Assembly (NCBI GenBank): GCA_025055455.1
Contig: JANWXD010000003.1
Span: forward strand, 124,001-188,000
Direction of reading: 5' to 3'
Origin: Bryobacteraceae bacterium
Lineage (GTDB): Bacteria; Acidobacteriota; Terriglobia; Bryobacterales; Bryobacteraceae
Length of the DNA: 64,000 bases
Numbering within the stretch: position 1 is the first letter of the stretch; each line of letters opens with the position of its first letter. Positions 25,801-34,178 of the stretch are shown here, piece by piece. Under the pieces are notes generated by a model that did no database searches, was not told the origin of the DNA, and was given only the letters and a program-made list of their open reading frames with translations. Position numbers and translations under genes: made by a program.

Positions 25801-26972
25801 ATCGCGCGTACCAGTGCCGCACACTCGATGAGCTCGTCCCGCGTGGTGGCGAACAGGCGGCCTTTGGGCGTGCCTCCCGTCCAGTGTCCCGATCGGCCGA
25901 TGCGCTGCACCGCGGCCGCGATGGAGCGGGGCGAACCTACTTGGCAGACCAAGTCCACGTAACCGACGTCGATGCCCAGCTCGAGCGAGGACGTGGCCAC
26001 CACGGCCCGCAACTGGCCCCGCTTGAGTCGCTCTTCGGCGGATTGGCGCAGGCGCCGCGACAAGCTGCCGTGATGCGGCAACACCGCCTCGTGGCCCACC
26101 CGCTCGCCCACGTGGTGCGCCACCCGCTCGCACAAGCGCCTCGTGTTGACGAAGATCAGCGTGGCGCGGTGCTCCTGAATGAGCGCCGCGAGCCGGTCGT
26201 AGATCCGCTCCCACATCTCGTTGGTCGCCACCGCGCCGAGCTCATCGTCGGTGACCTCGACCGCCACGTCCAGAATCCGCCGCGGCCCAGCCGTCACGAT
26301 GCGGGCCTCCGGGCTCAAGAAGCGCGCCACCTCCTCCACCGGCGTGACCGTCGCCGACAGCCCGATGCGCTGCGGCCGCGCCTTGCCGGTCGCCCCCACC
26401 AAAGCGTCGAGACGCTCGAGCGACAGGCTCAAGTGCGAGCCTCGCTTGCTGCCGGCCACGGCGTGGATTTCGTCCACGATCACCGTGCGCGTCGAGGCCA
26501 GAAGGCGGCGGCTCGTTTCCGCGGTGAGAAAAATGAACAGCGACTCCGGCGTAGTCACCAGGATGTGCGGCGGCGCCGTCAACATCCGCCGCCGTTCCCA
26601 ACTCGGAGTGTCACCCGTGCGGAGCGCGACGCGCAGCGGGGGCAAGGCCGATCCCCGGATCGCGGCGAGCTCCTGGAGCTCTGAGAGGGGCTCCTCCAGG
26701 TTTCGCCGGATGTCGGTGCTTAGCGCCCGCAGCGGCGAAACGTAGACCGCATGCGTCTCGTCGGCCAGCGATCCGGCGCGCGCTTGGCGGATCAGTGCGT
26801 CCAGGCACACCAAAAACGCGGCCAGCGTCTTGCCGGATCCGGTGGGCGCCGTGATGAGGACGTCGTGGCCAGCGCGGATCTCCGGCCAGCCCAAACGCTG
26901 CGGCTCCGTAGGAGCGCCAAAGCGCCGCTCGAACCACTCAGCGACAAGCGGATCGAACCCAGCTAGGGGCAT
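22806..26972 (-). CDS. lhr: Lhr-type large ATP-dependent helicase
   Basis: A 1388-residue superfamily 2 helicase with the full long bacterial Lhr layout. Motifs: Q-motif region PTEPQRLGWPEI, Walker A TAPTGSGKTLAAF (about 39), DEIHAVAGSKRG (motif II, about 168), LSATVTPVEE (motif III), VATSSLELGIDVG (motif V) and QRIGRSGHW (motif VI). After about residue 400 come the winged-helix and beta-barrel modules of the Lhr core, then a long C-terminal region typical of bacterial Lhr. It translocates 3'-5' on single-stranded DNA and is linked to DNA repair. It is a stand-alone gene, 82 nt upstream of the AcnX genes. Confidence 0.94.
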   Translation of the reverse strand: MPLAGFDPLVAEWFERRFGAPTEPQRLGWPEIRAGHDVLITAPTGSGKTLAAFLVCLDALIRQARAGSLADETHAVYVSPLRALSTDIRRNLEEPLSELQELAAIRGSALPPLRVALRTGDTPSWERRRMLTAPPHILVTTPESLFIFLTAETSRRLLASTRTVIVDEIHAVAGSKRGSHLSLSLERLDALVGATGKARPQRIGLSATVTPVEEVARFLSPEARIVTAGPRRILDVAVEVTDDELGAVATNEMWERIYDRLAALIQEHRATLIFVNTRRLCERVAHHVGERVGHEAVLPHHGSLSRRLRQSAEERLKRGQLRAVVATSSLELGIDVGYVDLVCQVGSPRSIAAAVQRIGRSGHWTGGTPKGRLFATTRDELIECAALVRAIRCGRLDRIEIPRSPLDVLAQQIVAECTCRDWSEDELFSLVRRAWPYRELERRDFDAVVTMLAEGIATNRGRSAAYLHRDQVHGRLRARRGARLAAITSGGAIPDRANYLVVAEPDGTLVGDVDEDFAVESLAGDIFLLGTTSWRIRRVEAGKVRVEDAQGAPPSIPFWRGEAPGRTRELSEEVAWLREELARRDPQEARELLERQCGLDARAAVQAVAYIRAGAAVLGAVPSTRTVVAERFFDESGGMQLVLHAPFGARVNRAWGLALRKRFCRSFNLELQAAATDNGIVISLSDRHSFPLDSIFGFVKPQTAEYVLTQALLASPMFTVRWRWNASRALAVLRFAGGRKVPPPIQRMRSDDLLAAVFPDQAACAENLTGDIRIPDHPLVKETIQDCLHEAMDLDGFREVLAAIERGEIRTRAVETAEPSVFSHEILNANPYAFLDDAPLEERRTRAVQLRRTLPEDLAAAEGALDPEIIAQVAADASPAVRDAEELHDALLTLVVLPPQEEWVPFFEELRRQSRAAWLHTGRVTLWVAAERLSLAQQVWPGAVAEPELPRILCPLPESREEGAAIVLRGWFECSGPLRASEIAARLAMPEDLVAQALARLEGSGLILRGRFTGRAEEVEWCDRRILARMHRLTLGKLRREIEPVSAADYMRFLLRWQHVAPDTRLHRAAGVLEVVRQLQGFEIPAAFWETQVLPARVAQYNPEFLDKLCLSGQVMWGRLSGHPAFEADPTAGRRVRPTRAAPVSLFLREEAEFLLGPRAIRREALSHAARDVLESLERRGASFFVELQRATGRLASEVEDALWELVAAGLVTGDGFENLRALLDPKRRRGQGRGRSLRPRHAGGRWALLHADRAQPTAEFFARQLLRRWGVVLRELLARETLAPPWRDLLAAFRRLEARGEIRGGRFVEGFLGEQFALPEAVEALRSVRRTAKNGEVITVSAADPLNLVGIVLPGPRLLPLSGQRIRLRDGVPVAMETPSSLALAAH

Positions 26973-27014
26973 CCAGGCGATGCCCTCATTCTAGCGCCCT
27001 GTCCGCCGGCCGCT

Positions 27015-28295
27015 TCAGGCCACCAGTGCGCAGGTGCGGAAGCCGGCAAACAGATCCCGGCGTTCCTTGGCCGCCAAGCACCGCATGGTCGTGCGCGCGA
27101 TGCGCGGCCGCGTCGCCCAGCTCCCGCCGCGAAGCACACGGTAGGCTTCTCCAAAGCAGCGCTCCGGGCACTCGACCATCGGGTCTGGCTCGAATCCGGG
27201 ATAGGGCGCGGCCGGCTCCGCCGTCCACTCCCACACGTTGCCGATCATGTGGCGGCAGCGGAAGGCGCTTTCGCCCGCCGGCGCAGCGCTCACCGGCACG
27301 CAGCCCAAGCCCCGAGCATCCAAGTGCGCCCGCTCCGGTGTCGGCGGGGACTCGCCCCACGGGTAGGCGCGCTTGCTCCCCTCCGGCGTTCCCGCGGCCG
27401 CCATCTCCCACTCCGCCTCGGTGGGCAGGCGCCGTCGCGCCCACCGGCAGTAAGCTTCCGCTTCGTACCAGTTGACGTGCACGACAGGCAGTTCCTCCTC
27501 CAGGGGCACGACCAGATCGAAGTGTCGGAAGAACCAGTAGCCGCCTTGGCGGAGCCAGTAGAGCGGATGAGCCGCATGTTCCCGCTCCCGCCAGGCCCAG
27601 CCTTCCTCGCTCCACAGCTCGCGGCGCCGATAGCCGCCATCTTCGACGAATTCCAGAAACTGACCGTTCGTCGTTGGAATCCTCGAAATGGCGAAGGGTT
27701 GGATCTCCCGCCAATGCGCGGGTTTTTCGACGTCGAAAGCATGCGCCTCTTCAGGGGAAGCTCCCAGCAGAAACCGCCCGCCCGGGATCACGATGTCCTC
27801 CGAGCGAACCGGGCGCCCATGGCCCGTCGGCGGATCGGGACCCTCGGGAAGCTTCGGCTCCGGCAAACCCAGCGTTTGCCGTGTTCGGATCGAAGCTTCG
27901 CTGTGCCAGTCTTCGTGGGCGGCTGCCAGCCAACACAGTCGGGAAGCCTGCGCCGGCAGCTCCCCCGCTGGCAGCGCTTGCAGCGCCAAGTCCAGAACCT
28001 GCTGCATGTACCGCAGGGTTTCAGCTCGGGAAAGCGGCAGGTCCCAACGCCGGTGCGCAGGCGCCGCTGCCGCATCCCAGAGCGATTCGGCATCCGGGCA
28101 AACCGGGGGCCTCTGATGCAACTGCCGCAACAGAAGCTTCTCCTGGATCCAAGCGACGTGCCCCATTTCCCACAAAGGCGGGTTCAGGATGGGCAGCGCG
28201 GTAACTTTGAGGCGATTCTCGTCAAGGTCGGCCCAGATTTCTAAGGTTCGCTTGCGTGCGTCCCGCAACATCGCCGCGGCCTGATCGGAGTGCAT
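27015..28295 (-). CDS. EgtB/SenA-like nonheme-iron sulfoxide or selenoxide synthase
   Basis: About 426 residues. The ATG at 28295 has a good ribosome site (AAAGGGGG). The N-terminal DinB-like domain has NPPLWEMGHVAWIQE and the iron-ligand motif HEDWHSE (HxxxHxE, about residue 136). The C-terminal FGE-sulfatase domain begins at VIPGGRFLLGASPEEAHAF and has PTEAEWEMAA, NVWEWTAEP and RVLRGGSWATRPRIART. EgtB joins cysteine derivatives to hercynine in ergothioneine synthesis; SenA does the same with selenosugar. NPPLWEMGHVAW looks more like SenA to me, but neither egtD nor senB/senC is in the window, so the choice is open. Confidence 0.82.
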   Translation of the reverse strand: MHSDQAAAMLRDARKRTLEIWADLDENRLKVTALPILNPPLWEMGHVAWIQEKLLLRQLHQRPPVCPDAESLWDAAAAPAHRRWDLPLSRAETLRYMQQVLDLALQALPAGELPAQASRLCWLAAAHEDWHSEASIRTRQTLGLPEPKLPEGPDPPTGHGRPVRSEDIVIPGGRFLLGASPEEAHAFDVEKPAHWREIQPFAISRIPTTNGQFLEFVEDGGYRRRELWSEEGWAWREREHAAHPLYWLRQGGYWFFRHFDLVVPLEEELPVVHVNWYEAEAYCRWARRRLPTEAEWEMAAAGTPEGSKRAYPWGESPPTPERAHLDARGLGCVPVSAAPAGESAFRCRHMIGNVWEWTAEPAAPYPGFEPDPMVECPERCFGEAYRVLRGGSWATRPRIARTTMRCLAAKERRDLFAGFRTCALVA

Positions 28296-28437
28296 CCCAG
28301 TATCCCCCTTTCGGAGGCACATCTTACCGCAACGGCGAGGTTCTGGGAGGTCCGCAAGGCGCCCGCACTCTCTTGTAACCGGAAAGAGGCGCCGATCATC
28401 TACATCGGAGGGAGTAGAAGCGAGCGGAGGGTAATCC

Positions 28438-28719
28438 TTGAATACGGAATGGACCCAACCCCCCAGCGTCGTCCTGGCGGACGAGGTGCTTATGCCGGTC
28501 GATGTCCGCAACCCGATCCTCGACAAGGAGCCGGAAGAGGTTCCGACGGTGGAGTGCCGGCTCTCGAAGATCGTACGCGCGGCATGCGACGGCTGCGGCC
28601 GCATCGTGGGGCCGGGTCAGCTTCACCTGCCAGAGGAGGACTACGGCTTCTGGTGTGAAGATTGCTGCCCGGTTTGCAGTCCCTTAGCGTTCATCAAGAT
28701 CAATAGCCGCGCCGCCTGA
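28438..28719 (+). CDS. Small zinc-ribbon protein of unknown function
   Basis: A 93-residue protein. The TTG start has a strong GGAGGG ribosome site 6 nt upstream; an ATG at codon 19 is an alternative. The C-terminal half carries two knuckles, CDGCGRIV and CEDCCPVC, separated by GPGQLHLPEEDYGFW, which would bind one or two zinc ions. There is no signal peptide or TM segment. It lies between an EgtB-like gene (divergent) and sfsA (25 nt downstream, same strand), so it may share the sfsA transcript. I do not recognise the family. Confidence 0.7.
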   Translation: MNTEWTQPPSVVLADEVLMPVDVRNPILDKEPEEVPTVECRLSKIVRAACDGCGRIVGPGQLHLPEEDYGFWCEDCCPVCSPLAFIKINSRAA

Positions 28720-28744
28720 ACGGGAGCGGCGACCCGATGTATTC

Positions 28745-29443
28745 GTGGCGCGCAACGCAGGGCGAACCTGGAGTGTACCGGTCGAAGCGCTCTTCCTGGC
28801 CCGCCCCAACCGATTCACCGCCATCGTGCACCTCGAGGGCCGGCGCGTCAAAGCGCATCTTCCCAATCCCGGCCGATTGACAGGGACGCTCGCCCCGGGT
28901 CGCGTTGTCCTGTTGGTGGGCCCCTTTGCTCGGCCCCGGCGGCTGCCCTACACCGTGGTGGCGGTGCGCGAAGGAACAACGCTGGTGGGTACCGTGACCA
29001 CCTATGCGAATGAGCTTTTCCTCAGGGGATGGCAGGCGGGCTTGTTCCCGGAATTGGGCCATGGCCCCCTGTTGCGGGAAGTGCAGCGCGGCCGGAGCCG
29101 GTTCGATTTTCAGGTGGGCCGGACCTTGGTCGAGGTCAAATCCGTCACTCTGGCGCGCAACCGCACGGGCCTGTTTCCCGACGCGGTCACCGCGCGTGGA
29201 GCGCGCCACCTGGACGAGCTGGCGCAACAAGCCCGGCAGGGCGAGCCTGCCGCCGTGGTGTTCGTGGCGCAACGCGGCGACGTGGACCGCGTGGGCCCGG
29301 CTTTTGACATCGACCCTCGGTTTACACGATCGCTGCGCGAGGCTGCGCAAGCGGGCGTCGTGTTGCTCGCCTGCGCCGCCCGCATCACTCCGGCAGGCGC
29401 CCGAGGCCTCCGTCGGGTTCCCGTCGTGCTCAATCCGGACTGA
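28745..29443 (+). CDS. sfsA: SfsA family DNA-binding/nuclease-like protein
   Basis: A 232-residue protein with a GTG start. Family blocks are readable: FLARPNRFTAIVHLEGRRVKAHLPNPGRL (OB-like N-terminus), a PD-(D/E)xK nuclease-like core around SRFDFQVGRTLVEVKSVTL (the Asp and E-x-K, about 118-136), LFPDAVTARGARHL, and the C-terminal GPAFDIDPRFTRSLREAAQAGV. SfsA was named as a sugar fermentation stimulator that binds DNA; the fold suggests nuclease activity. Its end overlaps the convergent outer-membrane barrel gene by 14 nt. Confidence 0.93.
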   Translation: MARNAGRTWSVPVEALFLARPNRFTAIVHLEGRRVKAHLPNPGRLTGTLAPGRVVLLVGPFARPRRLPYTVVAVREGTTLVGTVTTYANELFLRGWQAGLFPELGHGPLLREVQRGRSRFDFQVGRTLVEVKSVTLARNRTGLFPDAVTARGARHLDELAQQARQGEPAAVVFVAQRGDVDRVGPAFDIDPRFTRSLREAAQAGVVLLACAARITPAGARGLRRVPVVLNPD

Positions 29444-30116
29444 AGACGTAACTCAACCCTGCCAGCGGCGTGAACTGGTGAAAGATGCCCCGCGCCGTAG
29501 CTTGCGGTGCCGGCGCGATTAGTCGCTTCGGGAACGGGGTGGCGTAGTCCCGGAACTCCAGACGCAAAAGCAGGCCCCGTCCGAGCCGAATCTTGACTCC
29601 CCCGCCCGCGGTGGCTACGAATGTCACATGGTCGTTGGCCCGCAGCCGGGCCACGGCCTGAAGCGGAGCCTCCGGATTCTCCGGCCCGGTCGCTCCGTAG
29701 AGCTTCGCGCCGAGGCCCGCCGCCACGAACGGCCGCATCCATCGCTGCGGGTCGGCCAGAAACACCACAAAGTCAAAGTGGAAGGCGTGCGACTCGCCCT
29801 GGATGTCGGTGCGAAGCCCGCCGCGCCTCAGAAATGGGTCGCCGTCCTGGTAGGTGTACCGGAACTCCCCGGCGACCCACTCGCGGTTCTCGGCCAGGAA
29901 CGCGCTCACCACGAACCGGTTCCGAACCCCCGCTTCGGCTCGCCCGGCCGGCGCGATCACCGTTCCGCCTCGATAGAGTCCATAACCAGCCGCCACACCG
30001 GCCTCCCAGCCTTGACCCAAGCAGCATTGGGCGGCCAGCGCCCCGATCCTCGCCGCGCGTCCGAGATGAGTCAGCCGCACATTAGTCAGTAGAGACGCTC
30101 CAACGCAGCGTCGCAA
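29430..30116 (-). CDS. Putative outer-membrane beta-barrel protein
   Basis: About 228 residues from a TTG start; a GTG at 30080 is an alternative. The N-terminus (RLTHLGRAARIGALAAQCCLGQG) could be a weak signal peptide. The rest alternates short amphipathic strands with polar turns: WEAGVAAGYGLYRGG, WVAGEFRYTYQDGDP, HAFHFDFVVFLAD, FVAAGLGAKLYG, VTFVATAGGGVKIRLG, and a closing FTPLAGLSYVFSPD. This resembles small eight-stranded barrels. There is no lipobox and no enzyme motif that I can identify. Its 3' end overlaps sfsA by 14 nt. Confidence 0.6.
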   Translation of the reverse strand: MRRCVGASLLTNVRLTHLGRAARIGALAAQCCLGQGWEAGVAAGYGLYRGGTVIAPAGRAEAGVRNRFVVSAFLAENREWVAGEFRYTYQDGDPFLRRGGLRTDIQGESHAFHFDFVVFLADPQRWMRPFVAAGLGAKLYGATGPENPEAPLQAVARLRANDHVTFVATAGGGVKIRLGRGLLLRLEFRDYATPFPKRLIAPAPQATARGIFHQFTPLAGLSYVFSPD

Positions 30117-30164
30117 GCTCCCGTCGTTTGACTTCCGGCGCGGCTGCCCGTTACCCTCGGCTCG

Positions 30165-32273
30165 ATGCTCCCGAAATCGTCTCCAGCATGGATTTTGTGC
30201 CTGCTCGCGACCGTCTTACCCGCGGCTGTGGTGCGCACGGCGCCCGCCTCCGGCTACCGCGATTGGCGCGTGTACGGCGGCGGTCCGGAGAGTATCCGCT
30301 ACTCCGCGCTGCGACAGATTCATCGCGGCAACGTGCACAAGCTGCGCGTGGCCTGGACTTACGATACCGGAGACGCCTTCGAGGGCTCCGAGATGCAGTG
30401 CAATCCCATCGTCGTGGACGGCGTGCTCTACGCCACCACGCCGAAGTTGCGTGTGATTGCCCTCGATGCGGCCACGGGCAAGTTGCTGTGGCGTTTCGAT
30501 CCCCACGGCGGCGCACCGGTCCGGACGCGCTTCCGTAATCGAGGCGTGACCTACGCCAACGGACGCATTTACGTAGCGGTGCGGCAGTGGCTGTACGCGC
30601 TCGACGCCAAGACGGGCAAGCCCGTGCCGAGTTTCGGCCGCAACGGGCGCATCGACCTGCGGGAGGGTCTCGGGCGGGATCCCTACACGCTGAGCGTTTC
30701 CGCCACCACACCAGGCATCGTCTACCGCGACCTGTTGATCCTGGGCAGCATCGTGCCCGAAGATCTGCCGTCGGCGCCTGGCCACATCCGCGCCTATGAC
30801 CTCAAGACGGGCAAGCTCCGCTGGATCTTTCGCACCATCCCACATCCCGGCGAGTTCGGCTACGAGACGTGGCCGCCGGAAGCCTGGAAATATTCCGGCG
30901 GCGCCAATTGCTGGGCCGGCATGAGCTTGGACGAAAAGCGCGGCCTGGTGTTCGCCGGCACCGGCTCGGCGGCCTTCGACTTCTACGGAGGTGATCGCAT
31001 CGGCGACAATTTGTTCGCGAACACGCTGCTGTGCCTGCGCGCCGACACCGGCGAGCGGGTGTGGCACTTTCAGGCTGTCCGCCACGACGTCTGGGACCGG
31101 GACTTTCCCGCACCCCCGAGCCTCGTGACCGTGCTCCGTGATGGTCGGCTGGTGGACGCCGTAGCGCAGATCACCAAATCCGGCCACGTGTTCGTCTTCG
31201 AGCGGGAGACTGGCCGGCCGCTGTTCCCCATCGAATACCGCAAAGTGCCTCCATCGGACATTCCCGGCGAGCGCCTCGCGGAAACGCAGCCCTTGCCGCT
31301 GCGACCCCCGCCGTTCGCGCGTCAGGAGCTGACCGAGGATTTGCTCACAGACCGCACGCCGGAAGCGCGGGCGGCCGTGCTCGAGCGGTTCCGCAAGTTG
31401 CGCAGTGGCGGCCAATTCACCCCGCCCAGCTTCGAGGGCACCATCATCTTTCCCGGCTTGGATGGTGGCGCCGAGTGGGGGGGCGCGGCGTTCGATCCGG
31501 AGACGGGATGGCTCTACGTGAACTCCAACGAGATGGCGTGGATTCTGCGACTCGCTGAGCGTCCGAAGCTTGACTCCACGGCCAGCGGCAAGCAGCTTTA
31601 CCGACAGCACTGCGCCAGCTGCCACCGGATGGATTTGCGCGGCAATCCCCCCGAGTTCCCATCCCTCCTGAACCTCGACCGCAAATACGACCACGACGAA
31701 ATTCTCCGTTGGATCCGTGAAGGTGGCGGGCGCATGCCCGGCTTCGGCCACCTGGGTCGGGGAGCAGTGCGGGCGATCGCCGCCTATGTCGTCACGGGAA
31801 AAGACGTCGCCGCAGAGGCCGCCGCAGGCCCTCGCGTGCCCTACATGCTCGCCGAGGGCTACCTGAAGTTCCTCGATCCCGACGGCTACCCGGCCGTCAA
31901 GCCTCCGTGGGGCACCTTGAACGCCATCGATCTGGACACCGGCGAGATTGTCTGGAGCATCCCCCTCGGCGAGATTCCGGAACTCGCCGCCAAGGGCTAC
32001 CGGAATACGGGCAGCGAGAACTACGGCGGACCGGTCGTGACGGCGGGAGGACTGTTGTTCATCGGGGCCACGAATCACGACCGAAAATTCCGGGCGTTCG
32101 ACAAACACACGGGCGAGCTGTTGTGGGAAACCACGCTGCCCGCGGCCGGCAACGCCACGCCGGCCGTGTACGAAGTCAACGGCAGGCAGTTCGTGGTGAT
32201 CGCGGCCGGCGGCGGCAAGTGGGGGTTGCCTTCGGGCGGCACGTACGTCGCCTTCGCGCTGCCCGAGGAGTGA
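30165..32273 (+). CDS. PQQ-dependent dehydrogenase with embedded cytochrome c domain
   Basis: A 702-residue quinohaemoprotein. A signal peptide (residues about 1-26) sends it to the periplasm. The eight-bladed propeller starts at [22 protein letters not shown], with repeated blade motifs such as [15 protein letters not shown] and [16 protein letters not shown] c-type haem motif CASCH sits at about residue 484, followed by the methionine-containing [12 protein letters not shown], so the cytochrome domain is inserted before the last blades rather than fused at the end. Such enzymes oxidise sugars or alcohols and pass electrons to the respiratory chain. No pqq synthesis genes are in the window. 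Confidence 0.93.
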   Translation: MLPKSSPAWILCLLATVLPAAVVRTAPASGYRDWRVYGGGPESIRYSALRQIHRGNVHKLRVAWTYDTGDAFEGSEMQCNPIVVDGVLYATTPKLRVIALDAATGKLLWRFDPHGGAPVRTRFRNRGVTYANGRIYVAVRQWLYALDAKTGKPVPSFGRNGRIDLREGLGRDPYTLSVSATTPGIVYRDLLILGSIVPEDLPSAPGHIRAYDLKTGKLRWIFRTIPHPGEFGYETWPPEAWKYSGGANCWAGMSLDEKRGLVFAGTGSAAFDFYGGDRIGDNLFANTLLCLRADTGERVWHFQAVRHDVWDRDFPAPPSLVTVLRDGRLVDAVAQITKSGHVFVFERETGRPLFPIEYRKVPPSDIPGERLAETQPLPLRPPPFARQELTEDLLTDRTPEARAAVLERFRKLRSGGQFTPPSFEGTIIFPGLDGGAEWGGAAFDPETGWLYVNSNEMAWILRLAERPKLDSTASGKQLYRQHCASCHRMDLRGNPPEFPSLLNLDRKYDHDEILRWIREGGGRMPGFGHLGRGAVRAIAAYVVTGKDVAAEAAAGPRVPYMLAEGYLKFLDPDGYPAVKPPWGTLNAIDLDTGEIVWSIPLGEIPELAAKGYRNTGSENYGGPVVTAGGLLFIGATNHDRKFRAFDKHTGELLWETTLPAAGNATPAVYEVNGRQFVVIAAGGGKWGLPSGGTYVAFALPEE

Positions 32274-32302
32274 TCCGAGCCATCCCGCCGAATCGCATCG
32301 CA

Positions 32303-32308
32303 TAAGAT
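32303..32308 (+). promoter_or_regulatory. -10-like box directly before the start codon
   Basis: TAAGAT ends 6 nt before the GTG at 32315, and there is no ribosome site. With normal spacing transcription would begin at or next to the start codon, which implies a leaderless mRNA. The same arrangement recurs at 42358 and 54272. Confidence 0.5.
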
Positions 32309-32314
32309 GGGGAC

Positions 32315-32587
32315 GTGGAATTCGCCGGCCTAGCGGGTCACGACCTCATCGAGCAGGGTCTGCGGGATCTGGAGCGCGGCGAGGAAACGATTCCCGCCCT
32401 GCTCGTCTCGATCGGGGCGCCCCGGCTGCGCCGCCTCGGCATCTCCGTGCCGCGCGCCCTTCCCTCAGCCGAACACCGCCTCTACGCGCTGCTGCACCAA
32501 ATTGAGCCGGATGCCGCCCACAGCCGGTACAACGCCCTCCTGCGCCGCCTGGTCAGCTTCGAGCGGGCCCTGGAATGCGCGAGCTAG
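32315..32587 (+). CDS. Small protein of a two-gene module with a nucleotidyltransferase
   Basis: A 90-residue, mainly helical, soluble protein with a GTG start. Readable features are LIEQGLRDLERGEETIPALLVSIGAPRLRR and a C-terminal YNALLRRLVSFERALE. It overlaps the next gene by 13 nt, so the pair is translationally linked. I recall similar 90-residue proteins placed ahead of DUF6036-type nucleotidyltransferases in other genomes; this is memory, not a search. The layout is that of a toxin-antitoxin-like module, but no toxin active site can be seen in this protein. Confidence 0.65.
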   Translation: MEFAGLAGHDLIEQGLRDLERGEETIPALLVSIGAPRLRRLGISVPRALPSAEHRLYALLHQIEPDAAHSRYNALLRRLVSFERALECAS

Positions 32588-32967
32588 CCGACGCGGACCG
32601 AATCCGGGCCTTCATGCGGGCGCTCGGCGAGGACGCCAGCGAGCCAGTGCGCGTTTACTTCACCGGAGGCGCTACCGCAGTGCTCTTCGGATGGCGCCAA
32701 AGCGCCATCGACATCGACCTCAAGATGCTGCCGGAAACGGCCCGTCTCTTCCGCGCCCTTCCCGCCCTCAAAGAGCGGCTCCGCGTGAATGTGGAACTGG
32801 CTTCGCCACTGGATTACATTCCGGTGTCGGACGGCTGGCCGGAGCGAAGCTATTTCATTGCCAGAGAGGGACGCGCCGACTTCTTCCACTTCGACCTCTA
32901 TGCGCAGGCCCTCGCCAAAGTGAAACGGGGCCACTCCTTGAGTCTTTGCTCGAGTAGAGTGTCTTAG
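32575..32967 (+). CDS. DUF6036-like nucleotidyltransferase, apparently 3'-truncated
   Basis: A 130-residue protein. The nucleotidyltransferase core is visible: VYFTGGATAVLFGWRQSAIDIDL, with GG, then DID at about residues 45-47 as the metal-binding pair, then LELASPLDYIPV-like and FFHFDLYAQALAKVKRGH. Relatives I know continue for another 50-70 residues after this KxxRGH motif; here the frame changes to SLSLCSSRVS and stops. The stop overlaps the convergent TPR gene by 4 nt, and no continuation is seen in other frames. It may be a remnant that lost its C-terminal helical domain, or a short functional variant. Confidence 0.65.
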   Translation: MRELADADRIRAFMRALGEDASEPVRVYFTGGATAVLFGWRQSAIDIDLKMLPETARLFRALPALKERLRVNVELASPLDYIPVSDGWPERSYFIAREGRADFFHFDLYAQALAKVKRGHSLSLCSSRVS

Positions 32968-33935
32968 CGGAGCTCGGATGCGTCGACCGTGTAGCTGGAG
33001 AGATTGTCCCGCGCGCTGCGTTCCAGAATGGCCTTGCCGCGCTGTTCGTACTCCCTGGCTTGCCGCTTTTGCTTGCTCTTGCGCAGCACCACGGCGTAGT
33101 TGAGGAGGATTTCGGCAGTGAATGGATGGTCGGGGCCCAATTCGCTCTCGGCCACGCGCAGCGCCTGCTCGAAGTCGGCTTGCGCCCGCTCCTTGCGTCC
33201 CAGCTTCCAATGCGCTGCCGCACGATTCGCCAGCACGCGGGCGACGTACGGATGATCCCAACGCAGCACCCCCTGCCAAGAATCCAAGGCGCGTTCAAAA
33301 CAGGAGACCGCCTCCGTCAGCTGGTCCGTTCGCCCGTAGAGCGTACCCAGATTGTTCCACAGGGCGCCCTGCTCGACCCGGTCTGGAGCGGCGGCGGTGG
33401 ACCAGAACGCCAGCGCTTGACGCAACGCGCTTTCCGCCTGATCGTGCTTTCCGCGAGCCTGATAAGCGACGGCGAGATGGTGCAAGGCCCGCACGGCATC
33501 TTCCGGCGAGCCGGACGCCTGGGCCAGCTCGTAGGCGCGTCGCCGCAACTGTTCCGCACGGCCATAGTTGCGCAGGGCGGCGTAGACGGAAGCGAGGTTG
33601 GCGAGAGGCTGTAGAAGCGCCGGGTGCGCTGGGCCGAACTCGTGTTCCCAGATTTGCAGCGAGCGCCGCAACAGTTTCTCGGCCTCGCGGTACCGCCCCA
33701 ACTCGTAGCTTACCTCTCCCAGGTTGTTCAACGTGATGGCCAAGGCCGGCTGGTTCCGCTCGTGACGTAGCAGCTCGAGCGCGGCGCGATATTCCGACTC
33801 CGCCAGATGGTAGCGCCCGGCGCGCCAGTGCTCGTTCCCTCGCGCCAGCTTCTCCTCCCAGACGGAGGGAGCTTGCGGGGATTCGACAGCGGCGAAAGCG
33901 GCCGCCGCGCACAACAAGGCCAATGGAATTCGCAT
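32964..33935 (-). CDS. Secreted TPR protein (kinesin-light-chain-type repeats)
   Basis: A 323-residue protein with a signal peptide MRIPLALLCAAAAFAAVES. Seven or so TPR units with 40-42-residue spacing follow: LARGNEHWRAGRYHLAESEY, ITLNNLGEVSYELGRYREAE, QPLANLASVYAALRNYGRAE, RALHHLAVAYQARGKHDQAE, GALWNNLGTLYGRTDQLTEA, RVLANRAAAHWKLGRKERAQ and EILLNYAVVLRKSKQKRQAR. The pattern is TPR_12. It is a periplasmic scaffold of unknown partner. It is convergent with the nucleotidyltransferase module (4-nt overlap). Confidence 0.85.
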   Translation of the reverse strand: MRIPLALLCAAAAFAAVESPQAPSVWEEKLARGNEHWRAGRYHLAESEYRAALELLRHERNQPALAITLNNLGEVSYELGRYREAEKLLRRSLQIWEHEFGPAHPALLQPLANLASVYAALRNYGRAEQLRRRAYELAQASGSPEDAVRALHHLAVAYQARGKHDQAESALRQALAFWSTAAAPDRVEQGALWNNLGTLYGRTDQLTEAVSCFERALDSWQGVLRWDHPYVARVLANRAAAHWKLGRKERAQADFEQALRVAESELGPDHPFTAEILLNYAVVLRKSKQKRQAREYEQRGKAILERSARDNLSSYTVDASELR

Positions 33936-34148
33936 CGGGGCGTCCAGTCAAAGGCAGGCCGGAATGAGTCCGTGGAAGCGCCTCTTGTAATAGGCCCGCG
34001 CTCTGCTTTCACCTTACGTGCCTCGACCGCGAATTCCCCCCGCCGCACGAGCGGGAACTTGCTCACAGGCAACAGGTTCGAGGGTTTGCGAAAGCGTGTG
34101 ACTGCGGGTTCGGTGACGCACCCGACATGCGTTCCACCGGTTGATGTG

Positions 34149-34178
34149 CTGGCGGTGGGCGTTCCGGCGCGCCGCCAG
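34149..34178 (-). terminator. Possible hairpin just after rsmI
   Basis: CTGGCGG (34149-34155) pairs with CCGCCAG (34172-34178), beginning directly after the rsmI stop codon on the minus strand. No T-run follows, so it could be a weak or Rho-assisted terminator or an mRNA 3' stabiliser. Nothing else is evident in the 243 nt between rsmI and the TPR gene. Confidence 0.35.

Noticed and set aside
30216-32303. 695-codon open frame opposite the PQQ dehydrogenase gene
   Set aside because: It mirrors a clearly coding high-GC gene, has no domain pattern, and arises from codon bias in the opposite strand.
33936-34178. Possible RNase P RNA or tRNA next to rsmI
   Set aside because: No RNase P core motif or tRNA cloverleaf could be found; only a short hairpin after the rsmI stop.
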